NCBI GenBank assembly: GCA_009777485.1
Contig: WRLT01000007.1
Span: 52,140 to 116,139, forward strand
DNA: 64,000 nucleotides
Origin: Bacillota bacterium
GTDB taxonomy: Bacteria; Bacillota; Clostridia; Christensenellales; Pumilibacteraceae
Reading direction: 5' to 3'
In this document: in pieces, positions 27,784 through 36,079 of the stretch
How the letters are laid out: each line of letters opens with the position of its first letter
How positions within the stretch are numbered: position 1 is the first letter of the stretch
Translations under genes and position numbers: made by a program
Notes under the pieces: model-generated
Database searches by the model: none
What the model was told of the DNA's origin: nothing
What the model saw: the letters and a program-made list of their open reading frames with translations, nothing else

Positions 27784-30492
27784 CTAAACTACAGTGCGTA
27801 AACGGTAAATAATGTTGATTTTAAGACCGTCTAAGGCGGGGTAGAAGTTTGCGTCTAAAATACTGCGGATTTCGGTAACGTCTTGCAGCATGATATTTTT
27901 AGCCTCGAACTGCTCTTCAAATTGAAACTCCATGCCTAGCGTTTGGTCAAATTCGATACAGATAAACGGCCCTGAGTTGAACGGTAAATAAAAGGTTAAG
28001 GAGGGCGCGTTTTGCAGATTTACAAATTCGTATTTTTCTAAGTCGTTATCCTCGACATCAAATATTTCTTTATTGTTTGCAAAGCTGAAAGTAAAATTGC
28101 GCATATTTTGCGTGTTGTTTACGGTAAGCACAATGCGGCTTTCGCGGTGTTCGGTATGGTAAATTACGCGGTTGTTTTCGCGGTCGGGCGTTACCGACGG
28201 CGTTAAATTTCCTAACCTGTTTGAAATGGTTTTTTCATGCACGCGCGTTTCGGCGTTCCAACTCATGCCTTGTATATGCTCCGAAATATAGCGGTACGCT
28301 TGACGGTCGCGTACTTCTAAGGTAGTTCTTGCGGCGGTTTGCGCATCGTCGGCGTAAACCAAATTTAGCGCGCCGTTGTAAAAGTAGCCTTGCATGGTGG
28401 CGGGGTTAGAAACTATTTTAGCGTGAAAGCCGCCCGTATTTATGGAGGCAAACAGCAGTAAGCACAACGACGCAATAAACGTAACCACCGTTATGCCTAA
28501 GCGGTTTTTATAGTTCCACTTAACTTTTTCTTTAAAGATTTTTTTAGAGGTAACCGAAGTAAACTTGCCTTTTTTGGCTCTGTCCTCTACCATTTCGGTT
28601 ACTTCTTTTTCGTAGCGGATAGAACGCGCGGGCAGCTTTTTGAAAGCCGCGTCTAATTTGCGCTTTAAAAAATCTGCATACGGCAGTGCCGCGCCCGCAA
28701 GCATTGCAAACAATATAAGCAATACGGGCAGCATTACAAACGACGTAACAACCGCCGTCATATAGATTGCCGCGATAAACAGCGGCATAACGATTACGGT
28801 AGGCCAAACGTATAAAAGCATCCGCTCTACACCGAAATTAAATTTACTTTTAAACTTAGCTTTAATCAGTGTAGAAATCAATAAAACGGTTAGCTGTAAG
28901 GCGGCTAAGAACGTAAATAAATAGCTTATAGCAGGTGCGGCGAAAGCTGTAATAATAGCCGCAAGCGCAACCAGTAATACGTTTCCGCGCACTACATCGT
29001 TGGCTTTAACCATAAACGATTTTTTAAGCAGTACATATATCAGTACCATAATTGCGCCGAATACAACCATCGCGCTGATTACCACACCGACACTCATAAA
29101 GTTAAACGCGCCGAACGCGCCCATAGTAAATACGCCAAACCCTGCCATAAACAGCGACGCAACCAAATAAACCAAATATAGCGCGGCTAACGCGCCGACT
29201 ATCGCCAGCAACTGCAACAACGCGCCCAGCAGTGCTTTAACGGGGCTGAATGCTTTCTTTTTGGCGTTTACTGCCAAAACCGCAATCAGCAATCCGATTA
29301 CTAAGCCCGACAACAACATTGCCAAAAGCGTAGGAAAGGACGCGGTAAAAAATCCGTAGTAGTTAAAGTATACGCCCGTCTCCCCTGCGCTTTCGTCGGA
29401 AAGCGCGGCAAGGTTAGCGTTGCCGAAACAGCTGATTACGGTACTCATAGCCTCTGCGTGGGCGCGAACGACGTTTTGGGAGAGGTTGTCCGCAGTATCC
29501 AGCGGTGTGCGCTCTACCCTAAGCGCGCCTATGTTTGCAAAGCTTAAAGCAGGAATGTTTACGCTTTGGGCGGCCGCGCTGCCCGTTGAGTCTTGCGCAG
29601 TAAGCGAATCGGTAAATGAGTTAAGGCGCACAAAGCTGTTGCCGCGTGCAAATTCTGATAATGCTTTGGACGCGTTTTGCGAAGCATCGTACAGCACCAA
29701 CGGGCCGCGATTGCCGCGCGCGTCAAAATCGGCGGCAAGCTTAATGCGCGAGGTTACCTCGTTAAAGCCCTCGAATTGGTGTAAAAAGGTGTATAGCCCC
29801 AACGCGTGCTCTAAGCCTGCATCGCAAAATACAATCAGAACATCGTTTTTAACAGCGGGCTTGCCTTGTGCCAGTGCGCGTGCATGCCCGACCGCCGCGC
29901 CTGCAACCGCCGCCGCAGTAGCCTCCGGCCCGATAGCGTCGTAGCGCACAGTAAGCATTAATACGTCCGCATCGGCTTTTCCGCCTAGCGTATCGGTGCC
30001 AGGAATATATACGGCAACATTTCTAACCGTTTTAGCCACATACGCGGCTTTTTCGCTTCGGGGCGAAATGCGGTTCATGGTTTCGGAATCGGCTTGCGTG
30101 CTTTGCACGGTAAGCGTCGGCATAGGCGCGCTGTCCGCGTTGGTGCGGATATCGGCGCGTTCTACGTCTAAATCGTCTATATAATGTTCGGCATAAGCGA
30201 TATGCCCGTCCGCCAGCAACGCGTCTGTAACAACCGCCAGTGCGCCGCTTGCGTTTAAAACGCGCTCATTGCCTACGGTATCGGTAATAGCATTGCCTGC
30301 GCCCTCTAAATATAGGGCGTTGCGCGTGTTAAATGCGGAAAGTTCTTTGCTGAAATCCTGCGCATCGGCAATAAAGCCTGTGTCCAGATTTTTAGGCGCG
30401 TTTGAACCCGCAGCGGTAATAAAGCCGAATACCAGCGTCAACACCACAAGCACTGCCATGATAGGGTAATAAATTCTTTTGAATAGTTTCAT
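27784..30492 (-). CDS. Large membrane protein with degenerate M28 peptidase-like domain
   Basis: 902 residues: one N-terminal span (about 8-30), an extracellular domain (about 35-370), eight or nine spans (about 380-630), another near 675, and a C-terminal soluble domain. The extracellular part follows the M28 aminopeptidase order: VLMLTVRYDAIGP where active enzymes have AHYDS, NDVLIVFCDAGLEHALGLYTF for the DGEExGLxG region, LAADFDARGNRGPLVLYDAS for FEARGxxGP, and RTPLDTADNL for YHTPLDTPENL. Both His ligands are Arg and the bridging Asp region is Ala-rich, so zinc hydrolysis is unlikely. Similar layout to ER metallopeptidase-like proteins. GGAGGC precedes the ATG. Confidence 0.75.
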   Translation of the reverse strand: MKLFKRIYYPIMAVLVVLTLVFGFITAAGSNAPKNLDTGFIADAQDFSKELSAFNTRNALYLEGAGNAITDTVGNERVLNASGALAVVTDALLADGHIAYAEHYIDDLDVERADIRTNADSAPMPTLTVQSTQADSETMNRISPRSEKAAYVAKTVRNVAVYIPGTDTLGGKADADVLMLTVRYDAIGPEATAAAVAGAAVGHARALAQGKPAVKNDVLIVFCDAGLEHALGLYTFLHQFEGFNEVTSRIKLAADFDARGNRGPLVLYDASQNASKALSEFARGNSFVRLNSFTDSLTAQDSTGSAAAQSVNIPALSFANIGALRVERTPLDTADNLSQNVVRAHAEAMSTVISCFGNANLAALSDESAGETGVYFNYYGFFTASFPTLLAMLLSGLVIGLLIAVLAVNAKKKAFSPVKALLGALLQLLAIVGALAALYLVYLVASLFMAGFGVFTMGAFGAFNFMSVGVVISAMVVFGAIMVLIYVLLKKSFMVKANDVVRGNVLLVALAAIITAFAAPAISYLFTFLAALQLTVLLISTLIKAKFKSKFNFGVERMLLYVWPTVIVMPLFIAAIYMTAVVTSFVMLPVLLILFAMLAGAALPYADFLKRKLDAAFKKLPARSIRYEKEVTEMVEDRAKKGKFTSVTSKKIFKEKVKWNYKNRLGITVVTFIASLCLLLFASINTGGFHAKIVSNPATMQGYFYNGALNLVYADDAQTAARTTLEVRDRQAYRYISEHIQGMSWNAETRVHEKTISNRLGNLTPSVTPDRENNRVIYHTEHRESRIVLTVNNTQNMRNFTFSFANNKEIFDVEDNDLEKYEFVNLQNAPSLTFYLPFNSGPFICIEFDQTLGMEFQFEEQFEAKNIMLQDVTEIRSILDANFYPALDGLKINIIYRLRTVV

Positions 30493-30542
30493 TATTGCCT
30501 CCGAATCGCATTCGTTTGAAAAACGAAATTACATACCCTACT

Positions 30543-30571
30543 ATTTTAGCACACTAAGCAAAATATTACAA
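30543..30571 (-). promoter_or_regulatory. Promoter of the M28-like membrane protein
   Basis: Minus strand TTGTAA (30571-30566), a 17-base spacer and TAAAAT (30548-30543), leader about 45 bases. Confidence 0.6.
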
Positions 30572-30664
30572 ACTTTTTTACGCAAGTTTTTAAAAAAGTG
30601 TACATTTATTATTGGAAATAGAACCGTTGCGTTTCCTTTTGGGGGGGGCTTGTGCATAAAACGG

Positions 30665-30694
30665 TTGCGTATCATAGCGGTTTAGTAGTATAAT
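30665..30694 (+). promoter_or_regulatory. Promoter of the lone HTH gene
   Basis: TTGCGT (30665-30670), an 18-base spacer and TATAAT (30689-30694), nine bases before the ATG: near-leaderless. Upstream are a run of eight G (30641-30648) and an inverted repeat AACCGTT/AACGGTT on either side of it. Confidence 0.6.
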
Positions 30695-30703
30695 AGCGGT
30701 GTT

Positions 30704-31018
30704 ATGCAAATATTGGTGTTGGTTGGAATATTGTTGGATTTATTGATAAAGCGCAAGGTTTCGCGCGGGTATTTGGCGGATAAGTACGAAATGAGTCCGC
30801 GCACCATAACGCGCTATGTGGACACGTTGGGCAAAGCAGGAATTCCTGTTATATCGCGGCTTGGAATAGGCGGCGGTTATTATTTGGAGGACGGCTATAA
30901 AATTGACAGATTGCTTTTTGATGATGCTGAACGCGCAAGAATTGCCGCCGCGCTGAACGCTACTTTACATAACTTCGGCGATGACTTAAATCAAAAGATT
31001 TTAGATAAACTTACCTAG
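30704..31018 (+). CDS. Short DeoR/YafY-type HTH protein lacking the WYL domain
   Basis: 104 residues. The winged helix of YafY-like regulators is clear: KVSRGYLADKYEMSPRTITRYVDTLGKAGIPVISRLGIGGGYYLEDGYKI. Full-length relatives are about 300 residues with a C-terminal WYL ligand-binding domain, which is absent; the frame stops 44 bases before the converging transglycosylase gene. It could be a truncated remnant or a stand-alone DNA-binding protein. It faces the M28-like gene, whose promoter lies just to its left. Confidence 0.75.
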   Translation: MQILVLVGILLDLLIKRKVSRGYLADKYEMSPRTITRYVDTLGKAGIPVISRLGIGGGYYLEDGYKIDRLLFDDAERARIAAALNATLHNFGDDLNQKILDKLT

Positions 31019-31062
31019 CCGTGCGGCAGCGAATGGAACACGTCTTTAATGAAACTATTGCC

Positions 31063-31578
31063 CTATAATCTGAAATGCCGATAAATTTTTTGTGCGGAAA
31101 GCACCTTATTTACATAGGCGCGGGTTTCTTTAAAGGGTATTTCGGTTAATCCCCTATCTATCCAGCTGCGCACGTTTCCCTCTCCTGCGTTGTAGGCGGC
31201 TATTGCATCGGCTTCGGAGTTAAATTTTTCTAACAGATACGATAAGTAAAACACGCCTAGTTGAAGGTTATAGTGCGGGTCCGTAAGCTTTTCTTCGTGA
31301 AACGCAACGTTTATTTTAAGGGCGCAAAAACGGGCGGTTTGCGGCATAAGCTGCATAAGACCTACCGCCCCTTTCGGGCTTACGGCGTTTGGATTATAGC
31401 CGCTTTCGGCAAAAATTACGGCGTGCACCAGCGGCGGCGGAACGGAATATTCCGCAGAAATGCGGGCGACTGTATCGCGATAGCGGCGCGGATAGCGGAT
31501 ACAAAGCGCGGTATAAAATAACAGCAGCACCGCGCTTAAAACAGCCAAACTGCGCGTAAACCAAAGATTTTTGCTCAT
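31063..31578 (-). CDS. Membrane-anchored lytic transglycosylase (SLT family)
   Basis: 171 residues: one N-terminal span (about 10-28) and an extracellular SLT/goose-lysozyme-like domain with the catalytic Glu in FAESGYNPNAVSPKGAVGLMQLMPQTA and the following AAYNAGEGNVRSW motif. It cleaves peptidoglycan glycan strands. Last gene of the polA-coaE run, 19 bases after coaE. TATACT ends six bases before the ATG, but the -35 is poor, so an internal leaderless promoter is only possible. Confidence 0.92.
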   Translation of the reverse strand: MSKNLWFTRSLAVLSAVLLLFYTALCIRYPRRYRDTVARISAEYSVPPPLVHAVIFAESGYNPNAVSPKGAVGLMQLMPQTARFCALKINVAFHEEKLTDPHYNLQLGVFYLSYLLEKFNSEADAIAAYNAGEGNVRSWIDRGLTEIPFKETRAYVNKVLSAQKIYRHFRL

Positions 31579-31597
31579 AGGGATAGTATACGGAATG

Positions 31598-32200
31598 TCA
31601 GCAAGGAAAATTACGAAACAATTCCTGCGCTGCTGTTTTTAATTGCCCGCGCGGGACATCGGTGTTAACCGTGTAATCGCACAGCGCGGCTTTTTGAGTG
31701 TTATCCATTTGCGCGGCTATCATGCTGCGGGCAAGATTTTCGTCTATATGGTCGCGCGCGCACAGCCGTTTAATGCGGCTTTCTAAGCTGCAAACCGCGC
31801 AAACCGTAATGGCGGCAATATGCGCAAAACCGCTTTCAAACAGCAAGGCTGCCTCTATAACCACCAGTTTTTCGGCGGCGATGTTGATTTGACGGAGTAT
31901 TTCCGCAAAAATCAGCGGATGTGTGATGCTTTCTAGCTGCTTGCGTTTTGCTGCATCGGAAAAAACTATTTCGCGCAAGACCGCGCGGTTAAGTGTGCCC
32001 TCTTGTGTAAGTGCCTCGCTAAACGCGCTTGCAACCGCCTTATAACCGCTGCTGCCGTGTGCGGTGATTTGCCGCGCAACCTCGTCCGCGCTGATACAAT
32101 GCGCGCCTAAGCCGCGCCATATATCCGCAACCGCGCTTTTGCCCGCAGCAATTCCGCCCGTAAGCCCGACTACCGTTTTTTTAGCGTTATTTACACTCAT
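31598..32200 (-). CDS. coaE: Dephospho-CoA kinase
   Basis: 200 residues. Last step of coenzyme A synthesis. P-loop GLTGGIAAGKSAV at residues 13-25, DEVAR (substrate site) and the lid-region EAALLFESGF. It starts inside polA with a 14-base overlap. polA-coaE adjacency is common in Firmicutes. Its partner coaBC lies at 5.5 kb. Confidence 0.95.
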   Translation of the reverse strand: MSVNNAKKTVVGLTGGIAAGKSAVADIWRGLGAHCISADEVARQITAHGSSGYKAVASAFSEALTQEGTLNRAVLREIVFSDAAKRKQLESITHPLIFAEILRQINIAAEKLVVIEAALLFESGFAHIAAITVCAVCSLESRIKRLCARDHIDENLARSMIAAQMDNTQKAALCDYTVNTDVPRGQLKTAAQELFRNFPC

Positions 32201-34763
32201 ACCACGTCTTTCCCGTTCCTAAATCCGCTACCAGCGGTACTTTTAGCTGCGCCGCGCTTTCCATACAGGTTTTAAGCAAGGCGGCAACCTCTTCTGCCTC
32301 CTCACCGAACGCATCTATAATTAATTCGTCGTGCACTTGCAAAATAAGCTTAGATTTTTTATTTTTAAGCGCGTGGAAAACCTTAACCATAGCAATTTTG
32401 ATAATGTCCGCCGCCGAACCTTGCAGCGGCATATTCATAGCGACACGCTCGCCAAAAGCACGCAAATTAAAGTTGGGCGATAAAAGCTCCGGGATTTTGC
32501 GGATTCTGCCGAACATGGTTTCGGCGTAGCCGCGTTTTTTAGCCAGTGCGACGCTTGCGTCTAAATATTCTTTAACGCCTGCAAAGCGTTGGAAATAGCG
32601 GCTGATGTAATCCTTTGCGGTGTAGCGCGAAACGCCCAAATTTTTTGCCAGGCCGAAATCGCTGATGCCGTAGATAATGCCGAAATTTACTGCCTTTGCG
32701 TCGCGGCGCATGGCGGGCGTGATATCGCTAAGCGGTACGCCGAATACGCGCGCGGCGGTGGCGGCGTGGATATCCTCGCCGTTTTGATACGCCTCGATTA
32801 GCCCTGAATCCGCGGATAAGTGCGCCAAAAGCCTAAGCTCTATTTGCGAATAGTCGGCGCTAATCAATACGTTTTGTGTGGATTTAGGGATAAATGCGGC
32901 TCTTAGCAGCCTGCCCTCTTCTTCGCGCACGGGAATGTTTTGCAAATTAGGCTCTACGGACGAAAGTCTGCCCGTAGTGGTAAGCGTCTGCTTAAAATCG
33001 GTATGTACAACGCCCCGTGAATCCGCCGCGCGCAAAAGCCCTTCTACATACGTGCCGTTCAGCTTAGTTAAAAAGCGGTACGCTAAAACATCTTTAACTA
33101 TCGGATAGCCGTCCTCTATCTGCTCTAAGATTTCGGCGGCGGTAGAATACGTTCCGCTTTTTTTAGGGTACGGAATTTTTAAATCCTCAAACAACACCTT
33201 GCCCAGCTGTTTGGGCGAATTAACGTTAAAGGTTTGTGCGGCGGCTTGCTGTATGCGTTCGGAAAGCGCGTGCGCACGCGCAGAAAAATCCGTGCCCAGC
33301 TTGGCAAGCTTGTCTACGTCTACTTTAAAGCCCTCGCGCTCCATGCGGAATAAAATGTCGGTAAGTGGCAGTTCGATTTCGGTGTACAGCCCCGTCATGT
33401 TCAGTGCGGACAGTGCGCCGCTTAAAACGTCTTTTATATGCAAAAGCCCTGCGGCGGGCGCGGTTTCGCTTGCGCCGTGCGCGGCACATAGCTGCGCGGG
33501 CGTTTCGTACGGGACGGACATATCTACTAAATACTGCGCTACCTTAGTATCAAAATAATTGACCAGCGTACTATGCTGTGCGGCAAGCTGTTTTTTTAGA
33601 GTTTTTGCACCGTGCACAATTTTTAAAATTTCGGGGTTTTCTAAAACGGGTTTAAGTGCGTCTGCCGCGTGCGCGTAGGAAATCCCCTCGTCAATTAGCG
33701 TTTGCGCTAAATTAACTGCGTATTCGGTGTGCGGTTCGGCGGCTATATGCAGCGTTTTTTCTGAAAAACAAATTGCCGCAGTTTTTTGAATTACGTTAAG
33801 CGCGTCGGCTAGCTGCGCGGCAGTATTAACAGAAATAACGGCGGCGGGCGAATATTTTTGAATGATTTCGGCTGTGCTGTCTGCCCCGTCTGCATCTATA
33901 AACAATTCGCCGCGCTTTACCAGCGTTTTAAAGCCGTTATCTATAAAAAAACGTTTTACCGCGCTGTTAAACGGGTACGGATATGCGCAATCGCACGGAG
34001 TGCAGTCAACAGGTGCGGCGGTGTCTATTTGCGCTAATTCGTACGATAGGTACGCCGATTGTCTGCCCTCGAACAGTTTATCCTTTAATTTACCTGTGAT
34101 TTGGTGCAAGTTTTCGTAAACGCCGTTTAGGCTGTTGTACGAATTGATAAGCGAAAGTGCGGTTTTATCTCCTACGCCCGCAACGCCGGGAATATTGTCG
34201 GAGGAGTCGCCGCAGAGTGCCTTATAATCTATTATTTGCGCGGGAGTTAAGCTGTAATCCTGCTTTAAGCGGGCTTCGTCGTATACAACGGTTTCGGAAA
34301 GCCCGCGTTTAGTAAGCACTACGCGCACATTATCGTCAATTAATTGTAGGGCGTCGCGGTCGCCCGTTATTATATAGACGCGGCGGGTAGGGTCGCATTT
34401 GGCTGCCGCGCCGATAATATCGTCTGCTTCAAAGCCTGCAAGCTCTAATATTTTTACGCCCATAATGTGCAGCATTTCTTTTAAAAGCGGCAGCTGAACC
34501 GCTAATTCGTCGGGCATTTTTTTGCGCGTGGCTTTATACCCTTCGTATTTTTTGTGGCGAAAGGTAGGCTGCGGCAAGTCGAATGCGACAGCTAAATATT
34601 TAGGGCTGAAATCCGTAATCGCTTTAACCAGCATGTTGGCAAAACCGTATACCGCCTGCGTAGGCGTACCGCTAGCGTTGGTAAGCGGCGGCAGCGCGTA
34701 AAACGCGCGGTTTACTAAGCTGTTGCCGTCTATCAGTACAAAAGTTTCTGCTGCTTTATTCAT
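32187..34763 (-). CDS. polA: DNA polymerase I
   Basis: 858 residues. N-terminal 5' nuclease (LIDGNSLVNRAFYALPPL, GFEADDIIGAA, GDSSDNIPGVAGVGDKTA), a middle 3'-5' exonuclease-like domain without the DxE metal residues (so no proofreading expected), and the polymerase with DYSQIELRLLAHLS, RRDAKAVNFGIIYG and LQVHDELII. It processes Okazaki fragments and fills repair gaps. It overlaps the upstream small gene by eight bases and coaE by 14, so the operon is tightly coupled. Confidence 0.97.
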   Translation of the reverse strand: MNKAAETFVLIDGNSLVNRAFYALPPLTNASGTPTQAVYGFANMLVKAITDFSPKYLAVAFDLPQPTFRHKKYEGYKATRKKMPDELAVQLPLLKEMLHIMGVKILELAGFEADDIIGAAAKCDPTRRVYIITGDRDALQLIDDNVRVVLTKRGLSETVVYDEARLKQDYSLTPAQIIDYKALCGDSSDNIPGVAGVGDKTALSLINSYNSLNGVYENLHQITGKLKDKLFEGRQSAYLSYELAQIDTAAPVDCTPCDCAYPYPFNSAVKRFFIDNGFKTLVKRGELFIDADGADSTAEIIQKYSPAAVISVNTAAQLADALNVIQKTAAICFSEKTLHIAAEPHTEYAVNLAQTLIDEGISYAHAADALKPVLENPEILKIVHGAKTLKKQLAAQHSTLVNYFDTKVAQYLVDMSVPYETPAQLCAAHGASETAPAAGLLHIKDVLSGALSALNMTGLYTEIELPLTDILFRMEREGFKVDVDKLAKLGTDFSARAHALSERIQQAAAQTFNVNSPKQLGKVLFEDLKIPYPKKSGTYSTAAEILEQIEDGYPIVKDVLAYRFLTKLNGTYVEGLLRAADSRGVVHTDFKQTLTTTGRLSSVEPNLQNIPVREEEGRLLRAAFIPKSTQNVLISADYSQIELRLLAHLSADSGLIEAYQNGEDIHAATAARVFGVPLSDITPAMRRDAKAVNFGIIYGISDFGLAKNLGVSRYTAKDYISRYFQRFAGVKEYLDASVALAKKRGYAETMFGRIRKIPELLSPNFNLRAFGERVAMNMPLQGSAADIIKIAMVKVFHALKNKKSKLILQVHDELIIDAFGEEAEEVAALLKTCMESAAQLKVPLVADLGTGKTWYECK

Positions 34764-35112
34764 CTAATAGTTTATCCTTTAATTCGTTTAAATCGCGCAA
34801 GCCTTGCTCTACCTCTGCACGCGGAAAATCTCCCTCGTCTAAACGCTCGTCGCTGAGTGCGTTAAGCCGCTGATACATAGCTAAGCCCGTTTGATACAAT
34901 GCCTCACTCGGCGCGCGCTGAAATTCGTCAAACAACACGTTTTCTGCCTCGTTTATACGCCCTTCCGCCAGTAATGCGTCTACTAAATAATCTATGCCGC
35001 GCCCTTGCTCGTCTTCGATTTCGACAAACAAATCATCATTTAATTCCTTGCGCGTAAATATCTTAGCCAAAACCTTTGCGGTGCCTCCTATCAGCAATTC
35101 TATAAAATCCAT
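34756..35112 (-). CDS. Small helical protein, first gene of the polA operon
   Basis: 118 residues, acidic and helical, no membrane span. MDFIELLIGGTAKVLAKIF at the start and TPR-like spacing later (DYLVDALLAEGRINEAENVLFDEF); at most it resembles DUF6483-type proteins. The -10 box ends six bases before the ATG and no ribosome site is present, so the operon mRNA is predicted leaderless. Its promoter and start codon lie in a 57-bp sequence repeated at 36023-36079. Confidence 0.75.
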   Translation of the reverse strand: MDFIELLIGGTAKVLAKIFTRKELNDDLFVEIEDEQGRGIDYLVDALLAEGRINEAENVLFDEFQRAPSEALYQTGLAMYQRLNALSDERLDEGDFPRAEVEQGLRDLNELKDKLLDE

Positions 35113-35166
35113 GCTTATATAGTAACACGCTCTGTATTAAAAGTCAACAGGATAATTATTTAAAAA
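35110..35166. repeat. 57-bp direct repeat, copy 1 (carries the polA-operon promoter)
   Basis: Identical to 36023-36079 except for one base. It begins CATGCTTATATAGTAACACG and ends TATTTAAAAA. Read on the minus strand it holds TTGACT-17-TACTAT and an ATG. Together the copies flank 856 bases containing a small-RNA candidate and a toxin-antitoxin pair. Confidence 0.95.
35119..35147 (-). promoter_or_regulatory. Promoter of the polA operon (predicted leaderless)
   Basis: Minus strand TTGACT (35147-35142), a 17-base spacer and TACTAT (35124-35119), six bases before the ATG at 35112. Confidence 0.72.
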
Positions 35167-35168
35167 GT

Positions 35169-35197
35169 TTGACAAACGGTTTTTTTTAAGGTATACT
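35169..35197 (+). promoter_or_regulatory. Promoter of small-RNA candidate 1
   Basis: Perfect TTGACA (35169-35174), a 17-base spacer with a T run, and TATACT (35192-35197); no start codon with a ribosome site follows before the terminator. Confidence 0.78.
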
Positions 35198-35203
35198 GAT
35201 AAA

Positions 35204-35309
35204 GATAAAGTTAGTCTGAAAGCAGTGTTTTGCTGACGAGTTGACTTGCTTTTCAAGGACGTATGGCCATTTGGCGGGCTTCGGCCCGACCGTCAGCGTC
35301 CTTTTTTTT
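35204..35309 (+). ncRNA. Small-RNA candidate 1 with intrinsic terminator
   Basis: About 105 nt from the predicted start to the T run. A small stem AGCA/TGCT lies within an imperfect AAGTTA/TGACTT stem, then a strong terminator from GGACG (35257) to CGTCC (35301), with inner CGGGC-TTCG-GCCCG, followed by eight T. No known RNA family is recognised (not SRP RNA, 6S or tmRNA). It lies between the 57-bp repeats next to a toxin-antitoxin pair; any link to the pair is unproven. Confidence 0.65.
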
Positions 35310-35384
35310 AGCGCAAAGCATTTTGTATTATATACGAAAAAAAAACCATTCTGACACAGCGCGCCCGGCAAGAGAAAATATTAC

Positions 35385-35413
35385 TTGACAACCGCCCTGC
35401 CCTATGGTAAAAT
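35385..35413 (+). promoter_or_regulatory. Promoter of the third toxin-antitoxin pair
   Basis: TTGACA (35385-35390), a 17-base spacer and TAAAAT (35408-35413), then a short leader with GCGAGG before the ATG at 35438. Confidence 0.78.
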
Positions 35414-35437
35414 GAATTTACTAAGTTGCGAGGTAGT

Positions 35438-35707
35438 ATGAATATAATAATCAATACAGAAAGCTTTTTAAAAGACCCTAATAAATATTTTGCAGAGGCA
35501 ATCACCTCTAAAAACACCATAACGGTTAGCACTGCTCACGGCGATGCTGTTCTATTAAGCGCGGACAAATACGCAAAGTATGAGGAGTATGAAATCTTAG
35601 ATATTATTCGTCAACGCAAAGCCGACATTGCAGCAGGGCACTTTGTTACGTTAGAAGAATTTGAAAAAGCTATGGACGATAAAATTGCGGAGTGGAAAAA
35701 CAAATAA
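35438..35707 (+). CDS. Phd/YefM-type antitoxin
   Basis: 89 residues from the ATG at 35438 (MNIIINTESFLKDPNKYFAE); a TTG four codons earlier is less likely. The fold is seen in STAHGDAVLLSADKYAKYEEYEIL. The C-terminal part is Lys/Glu-rich and should bind the toxin. Its stop overlaps the toxin ATG by one base (TAATG). It is only loosely similar to the antitoxin at 19852-20139. Confidence 0.88.
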   Translation: MNIIINTESFLKDPNKYFAEAITSKNTITVSTAHGDAVLLSADKYAKYEEYEILDIIRQRKADIAAGHFVTLEEFEKAMDDKIAEWKNK

Positions 35708-35994
35708 TGCAATATAAAATAAGATTCTCCGTGAAAGCTTTGCAAGATTTTAAAGAAATTTACGATTACATTGCGTTAGATAATCCAAGCATAGCCGAAA
35801 GCTATACAAACGAATTGCGGGAGCGAATCAAACATTTAGCAGATTTTCCTTATATGGGAAAAGAAAACGCCACTGGTGAATACCGCAGAATTATTAAAAA
35901 ACCTTACATAATACGCTATGCTGTAAATGAGCAAGCAAAAACTGTTGAAATTATTTTTATTCGCCACGAAGCACAAGAGCCTTACGAAGACTAA
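35707..35994 (+). CDS. RelE/ParE-type toxin
   Basis: 95 residues from the ATG at 35707 (MQYKIRFSVKALQDFKEIYD). Family signs: DFKEIYDYIALDNPSIAESY, then PYMGKENATGEYRRIIKKPYIIRYAVNEQ and VEIIFIRHEAQEP. Similar in layout to the toxin at 19551-19862 (DLKEIFNYIAQDNPIKAKEF), so the two are relatives. It lies in the 856-base segment between the 57-bp repeats; the second repeat copy carries a promoter pointing back into it. Confidence 0.88.
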   Translation: MQYKIRFSVKALQDFKEIYDYIALDNPSIAESYTNELRERIKHLADFPYMGKENATGEYRRIIKKPYIIRYAVNEQAKTVEIIFIRHEAQEPYED

Positions 35995-36022
35995 ACTTTT
36001 TTGCGGGCGATTAGGGCGATGT

Positions 36023-36079
36023 CATGCTTATATAGTAACACGCTCTGTATTAAAAGTCAACAGGATAACTATTTAAAAA
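36023..36079. repeat. 57-bp direct repeat, copy 2 (orphan promoter, overlaps MORN stop)
   Basis: Second copy, offset 913 bases from the first. It supplies the last Lys codon and stop of the MORN gene and retains the minus-strand TTGACT-17-TACTAT promoter plus ATG, but the frame after that ATG ends within five codons. Transcription from it would run antisense to the toxin gene. Confidence 0.93.

Noticed and set aside
29420..29944. Long plus-strand open frame inside the M28-like gene
   Set aside because: Antisense shadow caused by codon bias; no ribosome site and no domain.
30479..30685. 68-codon plus-strand frame before the HTH gene
   Set aside because: Runs over the promoter of the membrane protein and the G8 run, no ribosome site.
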